A stretch of DNA of 64,000 bases from Eudorina sp. 2006-703-Eu-15 (Eukaryota; Chlorophyta; Chlorophyceae; Chlamydomonadales; Volvocaceae), in contig BDSI01000006.1 in NCBI GenBank assembly GCA_003117195.1, positions 1,486,238 through 1,550,237 of the forward strand. Direction: 5' to 3'. The notes beneath the pieces are model-generated. The model searched no databases. It saw only the letters and a list, made by a program, of their open reading frames with translations, and was not told the origin of the DNA. Positions 25,571-37,985 of this stretch are shown piece by piece (the first letter of the stretch is position 1; each line of letters starts with the position of its first letter). The translations under genes were made by a program, and so were the position numbers.

Positions 25571-27309
25571 TTTGCAATGCGCCGCAGCAGCGTGCTGCTG
25601 CTCCTGTGACTCCGACCGGCTTCGCACAATGTCCTTGTGCGTGGCTGGGCCTTTCCTCCGGTGGAATGACGTGATACACTAAGGGTATTTCAGGTTTGGA
25701 CAGTAGTCCAAAGCTTTTGGATACCAGCAGAGTCGAAAGCTTTTGCCCCGAACGACCGATTTATTTGTCCGAGCAATCAATCCAAGCATGCCCTCTTTGC
25801 GAACTGGTCGAGTGGTGGAGGAATTGGTGACCGTTTGTCACAGAATTATATAAATGGTTAATTTTATCGCGTTTATCCCCGTTACATTCTCGCATGCTGC
25901 AAACGCGCAAAGATACATGTACTGACCCACTGGTCATTTCGCCCACCCGCTCCGAAACCATCATCCGAATACACCAGGATGCAATTATTTTTGTATTAAG
26001 ACATATCGCATCGCAACAAAATTATAAATGGCTTTCATGAATCCAATCTTGACCTACCGACGTCAGCAAATCCAGGCAGCATGCCCGCCCGTCGCCAACC
26101 CGCGCCATTCACTGCCACAACATACATAAGCCCGAAGCGTCTAATTGATCAGCATCTGTATCAAAATGTGTCCCTGTTTGCGTTGCTTTGTTTGTCAGGG
26201 TCAGTTCCGTTATGACACAGCTGCACCGACAGTTATGCTCCTATTTCTCTGGGACTGCTGGAATCGCAGATGTAATAAACGTTTGATATTACCTTTTAAT
26301 TACAGCCACATGCAAACGTCTTGCCGCATGGCTTCAAACGTGCTGGTTGGGGAGACGGTTTAACGCACGCTTCATTTATCAGGGGGTGATCAGCCAGCGC
26401 AGCATCCTGATGAGGTCCAGCAGGAACCTTTATTTGCTGCATTGTACGGAATTAACAGTATTATGGTCGGTCAGCTGCGATGAACGTCTGCTCGTGCACG
26501 TCCGCACAAGCATCGCGTGTATTGGCAGCACAGAACGCGTGTTTGACCAGAACCGGGTCGCACGAGTGTCGCACATTGCTGTAACTCTAGTTATTCAACA
26601 TTACTGCTGTGCGGGTGCTTTCCCAATTGTCAGAGCCTCCCTCGCCGCTGCACCGCCCAGGGCATCGTTACGGTACCACGTAGGATGACCCGTGCTGTGG
26701 TGCCCTGACGCAGCTGGTGCTGGGAAACACTTTGGAGGGATTTGAGCGAATCAAAGAACTTTGGGTCTACCTCGACCCACAGCACACACAGCCCCACGCA
26801 GCACACACAGCAAAGAGTTAATTGTTGGCTGCCTACCACATCCCAGGTGAATGAACGTTACTGCGGACCCCAAAGGGATCACCGGTGTATACCAGGGCAA
26901 GCCCCAGCAGGCCCCACCGCCAAGGCGGCAGGACACCTCCACACCTCAACGCCGCACCCAACAAGTAGGGGGTCGGCTTCCTTGAAGCCGGAAAAAGGGC
27001 GGGGCCCCCTACAATCCGTACAGGCCGCTTGCTTCACAACGGAAACTCTGTTACCGTGCAAGAGTGTGAGAGAGTGAAAGGGTGCCATTGAGGGTGTCGT
27101 TGATGTTGAAGGTGGATCGGCGTGCATAGATTGAGCAAGGTCAAGCAGGTAGGGTAGCCCCGAAACCTACGCGCCGCCAAGCGCCAACGGCGGTCATCGC
27201 ATCTGCATTATTATCGTAACGCTAGACGCCTCTGCACTACCACATCCGTCTGTCAAGCAGATATCAAAAAGCAAGCTTGAAGCATTCAAGTTTTTCCGTG
27301 AAGCTGTAG
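25571..27309. other. AT-rich intergenic region upstream of the axis-protein gene
   Basis: No gene is supported. About 25680-26760 is markedly AT-rich. It would contain the promoter of the minus-strand axis-protein gene and, at 26847-26963, one dispersed repeat. No transcription-factor site could be assigned. Confidence 0.5.
26847..26963 (-). repeat. GGGGTCCGCTGTAAC-family repeat, near full-length copy
   Basis: The reverse complement matches 12308-12425 from the TTGGGTGCGG end to the GGGGTCCGC end, with a few substitutions (GCAGTAACG replaces GCTGTAACA). Only one or two ATTC/CATT units remain in the tail. The only copy here outside a gene. Confidence 0.75.
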
Positions 27310-30300
27310 TTGTTTGGTCCGTCGGCAGGCATGCAGCCCTTCAGTTGCACGGGGAGCCTCTCGGTTGGACCGGGTCATGGTGTCCCCATGCGCCGCCGCC
27401 CACGTCCGCTCCTGCACGGTCGACTGTGGGCTGCCTTCCGATCATCGGCTCCTTGTGGCCTCCATCGCCGCCGACCCTGCTGCGCATCCGCCGGGGCCCG
27501 GACCGTCACGCCTGCGGCTCCACTTCCTCGACTTCCCGGACTTGGCTGCCCAATTCCATGACTGGTTGAGGACCGCTGCCGACCTAGCGCCGGACGACCC
27601 TTCCGAGCTTCTCCGCTGGTGGCCTGCCTTCAAGCGCGCGCTTCACCCCACCGCCTCCCGGCTCAACCGCCTCGCCCGGTTTCACCGTCTCTCCGCCTCA
27701 CACGAGGCGACGGTCGCCCGGGCCGCCGCGGCGGCGGCCCAGGCCGCCGTGGAGGCCGGGGACGTGTCCGCTGCGCCGCGGGTGGTCGCCGCCCGCTCCG
27801 CCGCTGCCGCTGCGGACCTCCGTGCTGCCGGCCCGTGCGCTCGCCGCACACGGCACGGCACGCGTGGCTCCGTTCCGGTGGGCACCCATGTCCCGCCATC
27901 ACGGCTCTCCTCGACCTCCTGCCACCTGCCGGCGCATCCCCGCCCTACGTCCCTCTGCTGGCGGCGTCACCTCCGACCCCCAGGCCATGCCGGGGGTCAT
28001 GGCTACCTTCTGGCAGGGCGCCTGTACCGCTGCTGCTCCCACCACGGCCCCCGCTAGCGCCCGCCGCCACGTCCTGGCCGCCCTGTGGGCCCTCAGCCGC
28101 CAGTGTCCGGTGGAGGCCCTCCCCGCCCTCGGCCGGGAGGAAGTCACCAGCGCCGAAGTTACCGCCGCCCTCGCCGCCTCGTCCCCAGGCCGCTCCCCTG
28201 GGGCGGACGGCATCCCGTCTGAGCTGTACCAGGCCTTCCCGGACGTGTTCGCCCCGCTGCTCGCCCGGGTCTTCTCGGCTGTCGGGGCCACAGGTGAGGT
28301 GCCCGCCGGGTTCATGGACGGTGTCATCTCTTCGCTCCCTAAGTCCAGGGACCCCACGTGTCCCGCCAACTACCGGCCCATTACACGGTACACGGACTAC
28401 CGCACCCTGGCCCGTGTGCTGGTTCGCCGCCTGCTTCCAGTCTTTGGTGTCACCATCGACGCGGAGCAAACGGCGTTCCTCCGCTCCCGGCGCATTGCCG
28501 ACAACGTCTGGCTGCTACAACTGCTGCCCGAGCTCCTGCGGGTGGAGGACCGCGCGGCGCTGGCTGTCTTTCTTGACTTCTATAAGCGTACGACACCGTG
28601 GACCGCGGCTTCCTGCTGGACTGGCTCAAGGCCCTGGGCGTCGGCCCAGGCTTCCCTGAAGTGGGTGCGGCGACTTCACACGGACACGGGCGCCACGGCG
28701 CTCGTCAACGGCCATCGCTCTCAGCGCGTACCCATCACGTCCGGAGTCCGCCAGGGCTGCCCCCTTCCCCCCCTGCTGTACCTGGCCGTGGGGCGGGCGC
28801 TCCTCTCCTGGCTGAAGTCCCAGGGCGTTGGGCTGCAGTTGGGGAGTCGCCGGGTCACCGCGTCCCAGTACGCCGACGACTGCACCCCCCTCTTGGCGGA
28901 TCTCACAACCCTCCCCCGCTTCCTGGCCCTCATGGACGTCTTTCGGCTGGCATCCGGGCAGCGGCTTAACCTTGATAAAGTTGAGCTCTTCCACGTCGGC
29001 GCGGCGGCCCGTGGCGCAACCCCGGCTGCTGGTCCCTCCGCCTAGTCTGCCTCCGGCCCTCCACCACCGCCCGCCTCTACCTTGGCGACGCCTTCGCCCC
29101 TTCCTTCCGCCGCCCCGGCCGCTTCCCTGGTCACCGCCTTGCTCAATCTCCCTACCGCCGCCGCCGCCGCCCTCGCCCGGTTGTCGGCTCTGCTTCGTCC
29201 GTCGCCTCCGGCCGCCGTCTCTCCCGTCCCCGCGCCTCCCCCAGCCCCTGACCCCGCAGCGCAGCCTTGTACGGTGGTTCAGGCCAAAACACTGGGGGTG
29301 CACTTTCGCAACGACGCCGACACCCCGCCCGTGGACTTCAGGGGGGTCTATGCGGCCTTGGAGCGGGTCGCCCGCCTCCCTCTGTCCACCTTCGGGCGCG
29401 CGGCTGCTGCATCAGGCGACGCCGTCAGCAAGGCCCTCTACCACCTGGAGCTCCAGGGATTCCCCGCGCGCGCGGAGGTCGCCCGGCTGCAAACGTCTGT
29501 CGCCGCTGTCGTCGACCGGGCCGTGCCTCCCAGTCAGCGCTCCACTTCGCCCCGCCTTCCCGGGGTGGGCCCCGACCTCCTGGCCTTGCCGCCCGTGCTT
29601 GGGGGCTTCGGCCTCCTGCCCCTGCCTCTGCCTACTCGCTTCACACGATGGCCGGGTGCTGGGGGCGCGTCCGCCGGCGGGTAACACGGCCTTCAACCGC
29701 CTCCTGGGCGCCCTCGCGCCGCTGGGACCGCCTGTCCTCCTGGATCCGGACTCCATCGCGGGGCCGTGGTGCTTCGTGGCCCCACTGTGGGGCAACCCCG
29801 CCCTCCTGGCGCCCGATGGGTGCTGCCTGGAGGCCCGCTTCCCCGTCCTGTTCTCGCTGCGGGGCCTCACCACCATCGGCGTCGCGCTCCGTTGCTGGTC
29901 CGCGCTTGCTGAAGTCCGGGCCGCTCTGGACACCCTGCGCCTGCGGGGGGAGGATCCCTCTCCTCGTGTCACGCGAGGGTGCACGCTTGAGTTGCGACGT
30001 CGCGTCCTCCGCGGCGTCCTCGGCTACCAGGAGCTCGGGGCGGCCCTGGAGGTCTCCGGCGTGCAGGTGGCTGACGACTTGGATGCCCTCGTATCGTTAC
30101 CTACCGGTCAGTTGGGTGACAGCCGCGCGGCAAGTGCTCGCTGGTACAGCTGGTCATCCAGCGGTGCCGAACGCCTGGCGGGCACTGCTCCGCGGTTTGG
30201 CATGGCAGCCGGTCCACGGTCCGCCCGTACGGCTGCTGACTCTCACTGTGAAGGCAGCGACCACCCTCCAACTCGGGGCATCCCTACACGAGCTCGCGGC

Positions 30301-31190
30301 CCGGCACCAGGCCTACATCGTGGATGCGTACGGCCCCGTGCCGGTCCCGCCGTCGGCCCTGGCGGATTTCCGGGCTACCCTCAGGCGGCTGTGGAAGCTG
30401 CGCTGGGAGAATTACCACAAGGAACCGCTCTGGCGCCTCGCTCTGCATGGCGTCGCGGGATTCCCGTTGGTTGCAGACCACGCTGCAAGGGCGCAGGGAG
30501 CTAGCCAGCGGGCGGCCACGATGTGCCCCTGTGGCGCCCCTGTCACTGGGCGGGGCGCGTGCTGGATTCGGCGCCAGTTGTTCTGGGACTGCTTTGTTGC
30601 GCGATCGTTGCGTGAAGAGATGGGGGCTGCAATGCTGTGTTTGCCCGCCACCACCTGTGGCTCGTGGTCGCCCCGCCGGGTATCCGGCAGGTTGTCTGGG
30701 ATGTGGTGGCATTGGCGGCCCTGGCGGCCATCGAGCGCGGCCGTCAGCGCATGTACCGTGTGAGGGACACCTCGGCTCTTTCGCGTGCATGCCTTGTTTC
30801 GATATCCGTGGAGGTCGCTGCGGACTCCTGGGCCCGTCTCGCGTCTTTCGCGGCGCTCGGTCTGTCCCCGCGGAACTGGACTTCCGTGCCGCCTCTTCAC
30901 CCTTTTCTGTGCGGGGTGTCGGGCCGTGTCGTTCTTTCAAGGTCTCCGGACGTCGACTCTCCACCCGGGTCTCCCGGCCCGTGAGCTGTGTTTCATTGCG
31001 GGTGGGTTCTGACCTTGCTCGACTCTCCTTGCGTTTTGTTATTTCGTTTGCATTCGTGTATATGCCTTGAATGTCGTAATGGCTGGGCGCTGATCATCCT
31101 TGGCTTCTTACTCAGACGTTTCTTGCATGCTATGAAGGCTGGGCGCTGGTGGTTCTTGGCTGCTTTTACATTGGCATGGCTCCCTGCTTA
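27310..31190 (+). mobile_element. 5'-truncated, frameshifted non-LTR retrotransposon (LINE)
   Basis: The left part retains the end of an endonuclease domain (CGLPSDHRLLVASIA, 27430-27470). From about 28140 a reverse transcriptase is readable in order: SPGADGIPSELYQ, ANYRPIT, FLDFYK, GVRQGCPLPPLLY, QYADDCTPLL (about 28864-28893) and SGQRLNLDK. The C-terminal part carries KTLGVHF and a CPCGAP...FWDCFV zinc-knuckle-like end (about 30525-30600). The reading frame changes at least five times (near 27900, 28580, 28660, 29045-29250, 29650 and 30130), so the element is a dead copy. The loss of one base between FLDFYK and the expected YDTVDR is clear near 28585. The outer borders are approximate; no target duplication was resolved. 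Confidence 0.85.
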
Positions 31191-31577
31191 GTGCAGGGTA
31201 TGCCCCTGGGGTAGGATGAACAGTCCGTCTTCGCCTGTACGGCGAGCGAGCAGCTTAACTTGGAACGATCGCTTCTTAACCATGCAAAACAATTATATTG
31301 TGACCCTTGTGTGCGAGAGTAGGTGATGATACCATTCCTACATTTGGGCGAACATGTCTGAAAAACAAGATACTGTTCAGCTAACAACGATCCGCACGTG
31401 CGTCGACATTCAGCTGTAAGGCCCTGAACCTTAACTGAAGGGATTCCTATCAGAGCCCTTGCTCCAGTACATGTACACACGCAATTGAAATAGTCAAGTT
31501 CTCAACGTGCCCGACATCTTTTCCCTGACTTATCAACCGTGGTTTGCAAGTTACCCACGGTATTACAAGTCCCGAGA
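31191..31577. other. AT-rich 5' region of the M60 peptidase gene
   Basis: About 390 bases between the LINE remnant and the ATG at 31578. AT-rich, no coding signal; expected to hold promoter and 5' UTR. No TATA box stands out. Confidence 0.4.
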
Positions 31578-34500
31578 ATGCTCATTATCAATTATGGACG
31601 GTTACACGTAACGTTATTATTTTCGACTGCCCTATTTACGCTTCCAAAGCTTCCTTCCGCTCAAAGTCAAGCGGATCTCTCCAGTGTTTTCAACCAAAGC
31701 CTTCCACTTTTATTTGATGGAGTTGACAGTAGTCTTGGCAGTCGGAGCGCATACGCGTCGACGTACCTTTTGTGGGCGCCGCTCGGATTCCCTGTCGCAC
31801 TGGGACTAAGCAATCCACCGATGCCACTTGTGGTTGCTGTTCAGCTACAATCATCCAGCAGGATTATTGCTATCGGACATGAAGGAATTGTGGGCTGTAA
31901 GTAACCAGTCCAGTTTCATGGTTTTTCATGGCTTGTGCCCGCAGATATCAGATGTCCCCTGAACACTACATATGTTAGATTGCATTGCATGTGCTGACGA
32001 AATGCAGTGGGTGGGGCCATTATCTTACGAATACGGTAAAATACATGTTTCTGCTGGTTTGGCTGAGGAAACAGGATTGTGTAATGGATATTGTGTCTGC
32101 TAAGACCTGACATGCATTATCGTCTGTGCTGCGTGAGTTCCTACCTAACGTACGGTGCTGTCTAGGTGTTAACTACTGCCTTGTGTGACATACGTGCCTG
32201 GCACACGCGCTCGTGCTTGCAGCTTGTTGCAACAATAGCGATGGACGGGACAGGCTCGTGCTAAATTCTTTTAAGTGGCTGGCGGCTGCCAAAACCCCGG
32301 ACACTAGCACCATTCGGCTAGCAGCCCCCTCAGCGGGTTGGAGCTCCCCAGCCCTGACCTACATCGCGCAGGCAAGTAAAAAGTGCCGGCGTGCTGGGGT
32401 CGTGTGTATATGTATGTCACGGTTGTGGGAGAGCTGCACGGTTCACCCGCTACGGCGGCATTGCCGGCTGTGCATTGCGACGCTTCACGCGCGGTGCCGC
32501 AACCTGCATATCCTCAGCCAGACGCATCCGCTGCCGGTTTTTCGCTGGCTGCCGGCGAAGTTGTCCACACGGGCGCGTCCGCAGGCCTGCTGCCATACCC
32601 GCCGCTGTGTCGGTGCTAGCCAGCTGCGTGCGCCTAAACAACTGGCGCAAGACACTGCTGTCATATATACACGGACGAACATGTATGTGCGGGTGTTGTA
32701 TATATATGTTTATGTGGTGGCGGGGATGTCCGTGGCGTGAACAAATAAGCAAGCCTGCAATCCAAGCCTCCACAGGCAGCACATGCAACTGCGTCGGCTT
32801 GCTGATCAGGCGCCTGTCGTTGCCGCCATCCACTCTTGCGCTGACAGGCACTGCAAGCTAGCAGCCCCACGCCCATCAATGTTACTGTGGACACTCGAGC
32901 AAACCTGACAGCCATCGCCGCCGGCAACTGGTCCAACGTAGATATACTCTGGTATGAGCGTGTGCGTGCGTGCCTACTTGCTTGCTTTCCCGGCGGTGTG
33001 ATTGCATGGATTGCGGTCGTCATGTACATAAGGTGTGCACAAGCGGCGATGCTCTGGAGATGCCCCCGCTGTATGCGTTGTTAATATCTATATCGCCAAC
33101 CTGTGGATAAGTGATAGAAAGGCTGCGGAGGCAGCAGGTACGAGTCTCTGGCAGAGCAGTGTCGTTAGTTTGGCGCACTGCCTTTGGGCGTGCTGCGTCT
33201 GCTGGGCAGCAGCAGCATGAGCGGGGTCCGCTGTAACGTTCATTCATTCATTCATGAACGGCACAAGCCAGTCACATTGCAGTACATGTTATGCTCGGTG
33301 CCTACCTTGGTAGTGGGGATGTCGACGCGGGGATACCGGCAGCGGCGCTGCGTTCCTTAGCCGCTGCGACTGTTGCGGTTGGATACGTGCGTGATTGTCA
33401 CCTCCGTCACCTCATTGCCATCGATGTCCGGCTCCACTCTATTTCTGCTATGTCGTCGTCTGACCTCCCGCCGCGTCCCTGCGCATGTTCCGTCTGCGGC
33501 CACGCACAGCATCGACACCTACACGTCATACACTTCCCAGCAAATCGAGGGCATTATCAAGTTTGCAAACCAGACGGGCAAAGGTCTCTTGGTGGCAGGT
33601 GCGTGGGCGGGTGGGTGAGCCGCTGCGGCGATGGAGTCGAGCGGACATGGCCGCTCGGCGCACCCAGATCGACCATTACTGCCAGTGAACGTTCGGGTTG
33701 AGCACGTGCACCGGAACGCAGGCAGCAGCCTTCAGGATCCAGTACGTTGCGCTGCACAGAACGACAGCACCACGCTCAGATAGGATTGCTTGATACGGCT
33801 GCTGCTGTGCCACGTGCCACGGCTGTCTGTTCCGAGTGACGAGGCGCGCGGCGCAGACGCCGACATACAACGGATGAAGATGGGCTGCGCGATGCCCATA
33901 CTGCGCGCGGCTGCTGCTCATCAAGCTGCGCGGCGCACCCGCGCGCTGGCTCGTGCGGTTGGTGGCTGAACTCGCGGTCGGTTATATATGCTCGCTCTCT
34001 CACACCGGAGTCAGCCCCGCTGCTGTCTGGCCCTCCCGGCATCCATTATTGTTCGTAGGTCACGCTTGGTACTGGGGCTACACCCACCCGGGAGCAAACA
34101 TCTTTGTGGATCTGTCGGTGAACCGGATCCTGTGGCCGTTGGGTCTGGCAGTCACCACCGACGCCCAGAATAGCTTCCAGGTGGGTCGGGACGGCAGGCA
34201 CGACACTAGCTATGGCGCGGCTAGCGCGCGGGGCTGGGGGGCCCGCCGGGTGGACCCGTCCAGCAAGACAGCAAGTGAGCGCGCGAGTGGGCGCGTGAGC
34301 GGCTTTTAGCATGTACATACAGTATGCGTGTAAGGTCGTTTCCCTGCCTGTTCAAGCACACGATCGATGAGCGCAACGCGTCCATTGCACGATGGCAAGA
34401 ATGCTGGTTGGCTTGCCCCGCCGCGCCTATGAACGAATGCACGCAGGCAGTGCCAGCGTCCCCACCTGCCAGCTGGCTCTACTACAACTCCTATTACGTG

Positions 34501-37500
34501 CTGGTGCGTAAGGCAGGGGGCGACAGGCGAGGGCACTGTCTCGCATGCTTATGCTCCTGAAGGGAACGGAATCAGTTCCTTCAACGGATGGCTTGGTCTA
34601 TCTGTGCTACCTAGATATGTATCGCGGAGATGCTGTGTTATTAGGAGGTTTTCCACGGACTCAGCAGCAGGGTTGGCCACGGCGGTGTATTACCAGCCAG
34701 CTGTATGTGGCGGCTGTGCTTGCTTGCGATCAAACCAAAAAACGCTGCCTTTGCGCGGCCAAGCAAGCGAATGAGCGAACAAAGCGTGCGTGATACTTTG
34801 GTTACGTGTGTTGCGCCGTGCATGGCGCGCTGGGGCGGGCTGCCTTGTGGCAACATCGTATCGGTTGGCAGGTGCCGTGTGTACGTACCATACGTCCCGC
34901 CATACATGCTGGCCCTGGTGCGCGTTTCAGCGTCTTCACCCAACACTCATTGTTTGCCTCATAATGCGTCCTCATACGTCCAGCCCACATCGGTCGCTGG
35001 CTGGCTCGCTGGCTGGCTGGCTGCTGGCTGGCTGGGTAACCCACCGGGCGTGCCGCGCGTGCAGCGGCGCTGTGGCAGATGCACGCACCCTCTGGGAGCT
35101 GTATGTGCCACGTGCGTGCTTGGAAACCATACTCTCAATCCTGCTGCAAACATGTATGTCAATAGGGAAGCAATATCTCTCATAAGTCTCTGACGTCGTA
35201 CCATGTGCGGTTGACCGATGGTCATCACATGCTGCAGAGCTCGCTCGTCGCCGCGAAGAACGGCGGTCCACCTTTCCCTCCGACCGGGAATCTTTCCGCA
35301 GGTGCGTACGCATGCCTGTATGACCATCAGTTGCTGTGCGTGGCTTATTATCTGTGATCAGTTACTGTGCGTGTGTGGCTACCGCTATCTCACGACAAGC
35401 ATGAATGATAAGGGTCAACCTTACTACCGAGCTGCCATGTTGCGTTTGCTTGCGTAGTCCAGCAGAACAGCAGTTGATGCCATGCATGCCGTGATGAGGA
35501 GGCAGCCCGCTTCCCCGCCCTTGGTAAATCGATCGTCCACTCCGGGCCCACGTCAGTTTGCCAGATGGATGGGTCATTTATTTCGAACCAGGCGGGACGG
35601 ACCTGCTGTCGTCGGTTGACTTACTTCACGCGGCGCATTTCCCTACCTAGCTACCTACCTGCCTGCTGCTGCCTGCTGGATGTGCCGCAGTGCTTGACAG
35701 CCTCCAGCGGTTCATCAACTTCTTGCCCGCGCGCGCCAACAGCACCCTGAGCGGCCTGGACGGCGCCTGGTCGCTGCTGGACGCCCTGAGCGGCAGCAAG
35801 GTCGCCATCGGCCCCAACAACCCGTTGAACGTGTCCACCGCCAACACGAGCACCGTGCTGTCGGTGCGTCGGTATGTCTGGTGGTGTGCCAAATGTGCGG
35901 CTGTGCATATGTCCGAATCATGCACTCAATGTTCTGCTCGTGTCACTCGAGCTCGCACACGCGCAACCCCATGGATGATGAGCCGATCCCACGTAGTATG
36001 CACTGATAGGTAGTGTACATTGCTACGCACGTAGCAATGTACACTACCTAGGTCGTGTTGCCGCGACGGGTTTGCGCATGGCCTGTCCATCGCGCCTGAA
36101 GAGCGAGTGCCGGGAGCGAGATCGATGTTGGACTAGTATGACTGTGTGCGCGGGGGCGGGGTTCCAGAAGACGGCAAATGCCGGACGACGACAGTGCGCT
36201 CCGCAGAAGCACCGCGAAAGGTATGCAGGACGGAAACCGTCAAACGGGATTCAATTCGTGCGCCGGTTAATTGGCGCTTGGCGCCTGAAGTAAACCCCAT
36301 CCATGTAGGTATTCCGATTTGTGCGCCGTTGGAGAGCGTGCGCTTGGAGTGTTCACAGAACACACCGCAATAGGACGCAGTTGCAAATGCAGGTATAGAC
36401 GTACGACTTGGTTTCTGCAGGCTGCAGGGAACAAGGCGCAACGCACGCCCCCTCTCCTCCCCGTGCACGCACGCATGCACGCGCTCGCTCGGATGATACG
36501 GTATATATACCAACGGTCTTTTAAATGCACGTCCCTTGGAACGTCTGCTGTCCGCTCCCATCATCACTGCTCCCGCCGCTGCTGCTGCCTGTGCGCCAGG
36601 TTTTGCTGGACGCGATGGCCATCCGACGGAGCGACGTCTTCAATCTGACGGCCTCTCCCTCCGCTGCGCTGTACCCGGGGGCGGTCAGCGACACAGTCCC
36701 ACGGGTCACGATTGCTTTGACATTCAACGCGTCCTACTTCCCACCGCCGTACCACTTTGGATACGGCGGCTACCCCAGCAATCTGTGGCGCTCCACCGGC
36801 TGCTACGCGGCCCCAGGCCAGCTTGTGACCGTGACCTTCGCCAACTCCAGCGTCGCTGGCAAGGGGCTGCAAGTGCAGGTGCGTGGGTGCTCACACACAA
36901 CTACTGCCACGTACGCACCTCGTGGGTGGATATGTAGGAAGGGCTACTTCAAAAGGCCCACGGGTATGAGCAGGACCCTTCAGGAAGGAGTACAACTAGC
37001 TGTGTGTGCAGGTGTTGTACCTACATGTGTAGAAATACAGTTGTACAGGTGCACAACACGCACGGACGGTGTGCGGCCGGCTGCGGTGGCGCGCCGGCGG
37101 CACGGCGCGGGCGCCTGTCTGGGTGGGTGGGTGAGCTGAGGACGGACGCGCTAACTAAGCAAGGAGAGGTTCACGTGCACGACCGCCCGCCGGTCATCGA
37201 ACGGGCTGCAGTGATTGATCGGTACCAACGCACAGTCGGTGTGCGGACGAACGTCGTCGCGGCCGTGCCGAGGTTGATGCCATAAGAGGCAGGGCAAGCG
37301 CTCCGGAGCTTGCTAGTCATCGCAAGGATGGGGGCTGCCGCTACCCGCCCACCGACCCGCCGCACAGTCCGCCTGACTCCTTGCATGCATGCATGCGCCT
37401 GCCTGCATGCATGCGCCACTGTTTACGCGACTTGATTTAACGCGGACCAAACATGTACCAAACGAGGAAGTCCAATCCCGCCCAATCCCATGATGCTTAA

Positions 37501-37954
37501 TTGCTTTATCAAATACTGACAGTACGTGCGTGCGTGTAAGTAGTGTTGATCGGCGCCGCCCTGCTTGCTTGCTTGCTTGCGCGGAACGTTTGTACGGCTC
37601 AGGTTGGCCAGCACACGGACGACCTGACGTCCAAGCCCATCTGGTACCGCATGCCGTACATGGTCAGCCGCTTTCCGGTCAACTCGGTCAACGTCACGGC
37701 GGGCAACCCAATGGGCGGCCTGGTCTACATCCTGGTGCCCCCGAGTACCTCCCTCGGAGAGCAACAGGTAGCTAGGCGAGGGAGGCTAGATGGGCTTTAT
37801 TTGGAGAGCTAGCCGGCACAGCCCCCTACCTGGTGCGGGCTTGCCTACTGGTTTATTTGTGTGCGCGGCGTGGCGACGCTCGCATGCTTTTGAGAATCTA
37901 CGTATGCCCATGTGTTCAGACGTTACCTCGATATCTTGTGTAGTGCGTTTCCGT

Positions 37955-37985
<31 letters not shown>

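Noticed and set aside
32372..32373. GC-AG intron donor (CAG|GCAAGT) after exon 2 of the M60 gene
   Set aside because: Using it breaks phase with the next exon, while the GT four bases downstream (32376) keeps frame.
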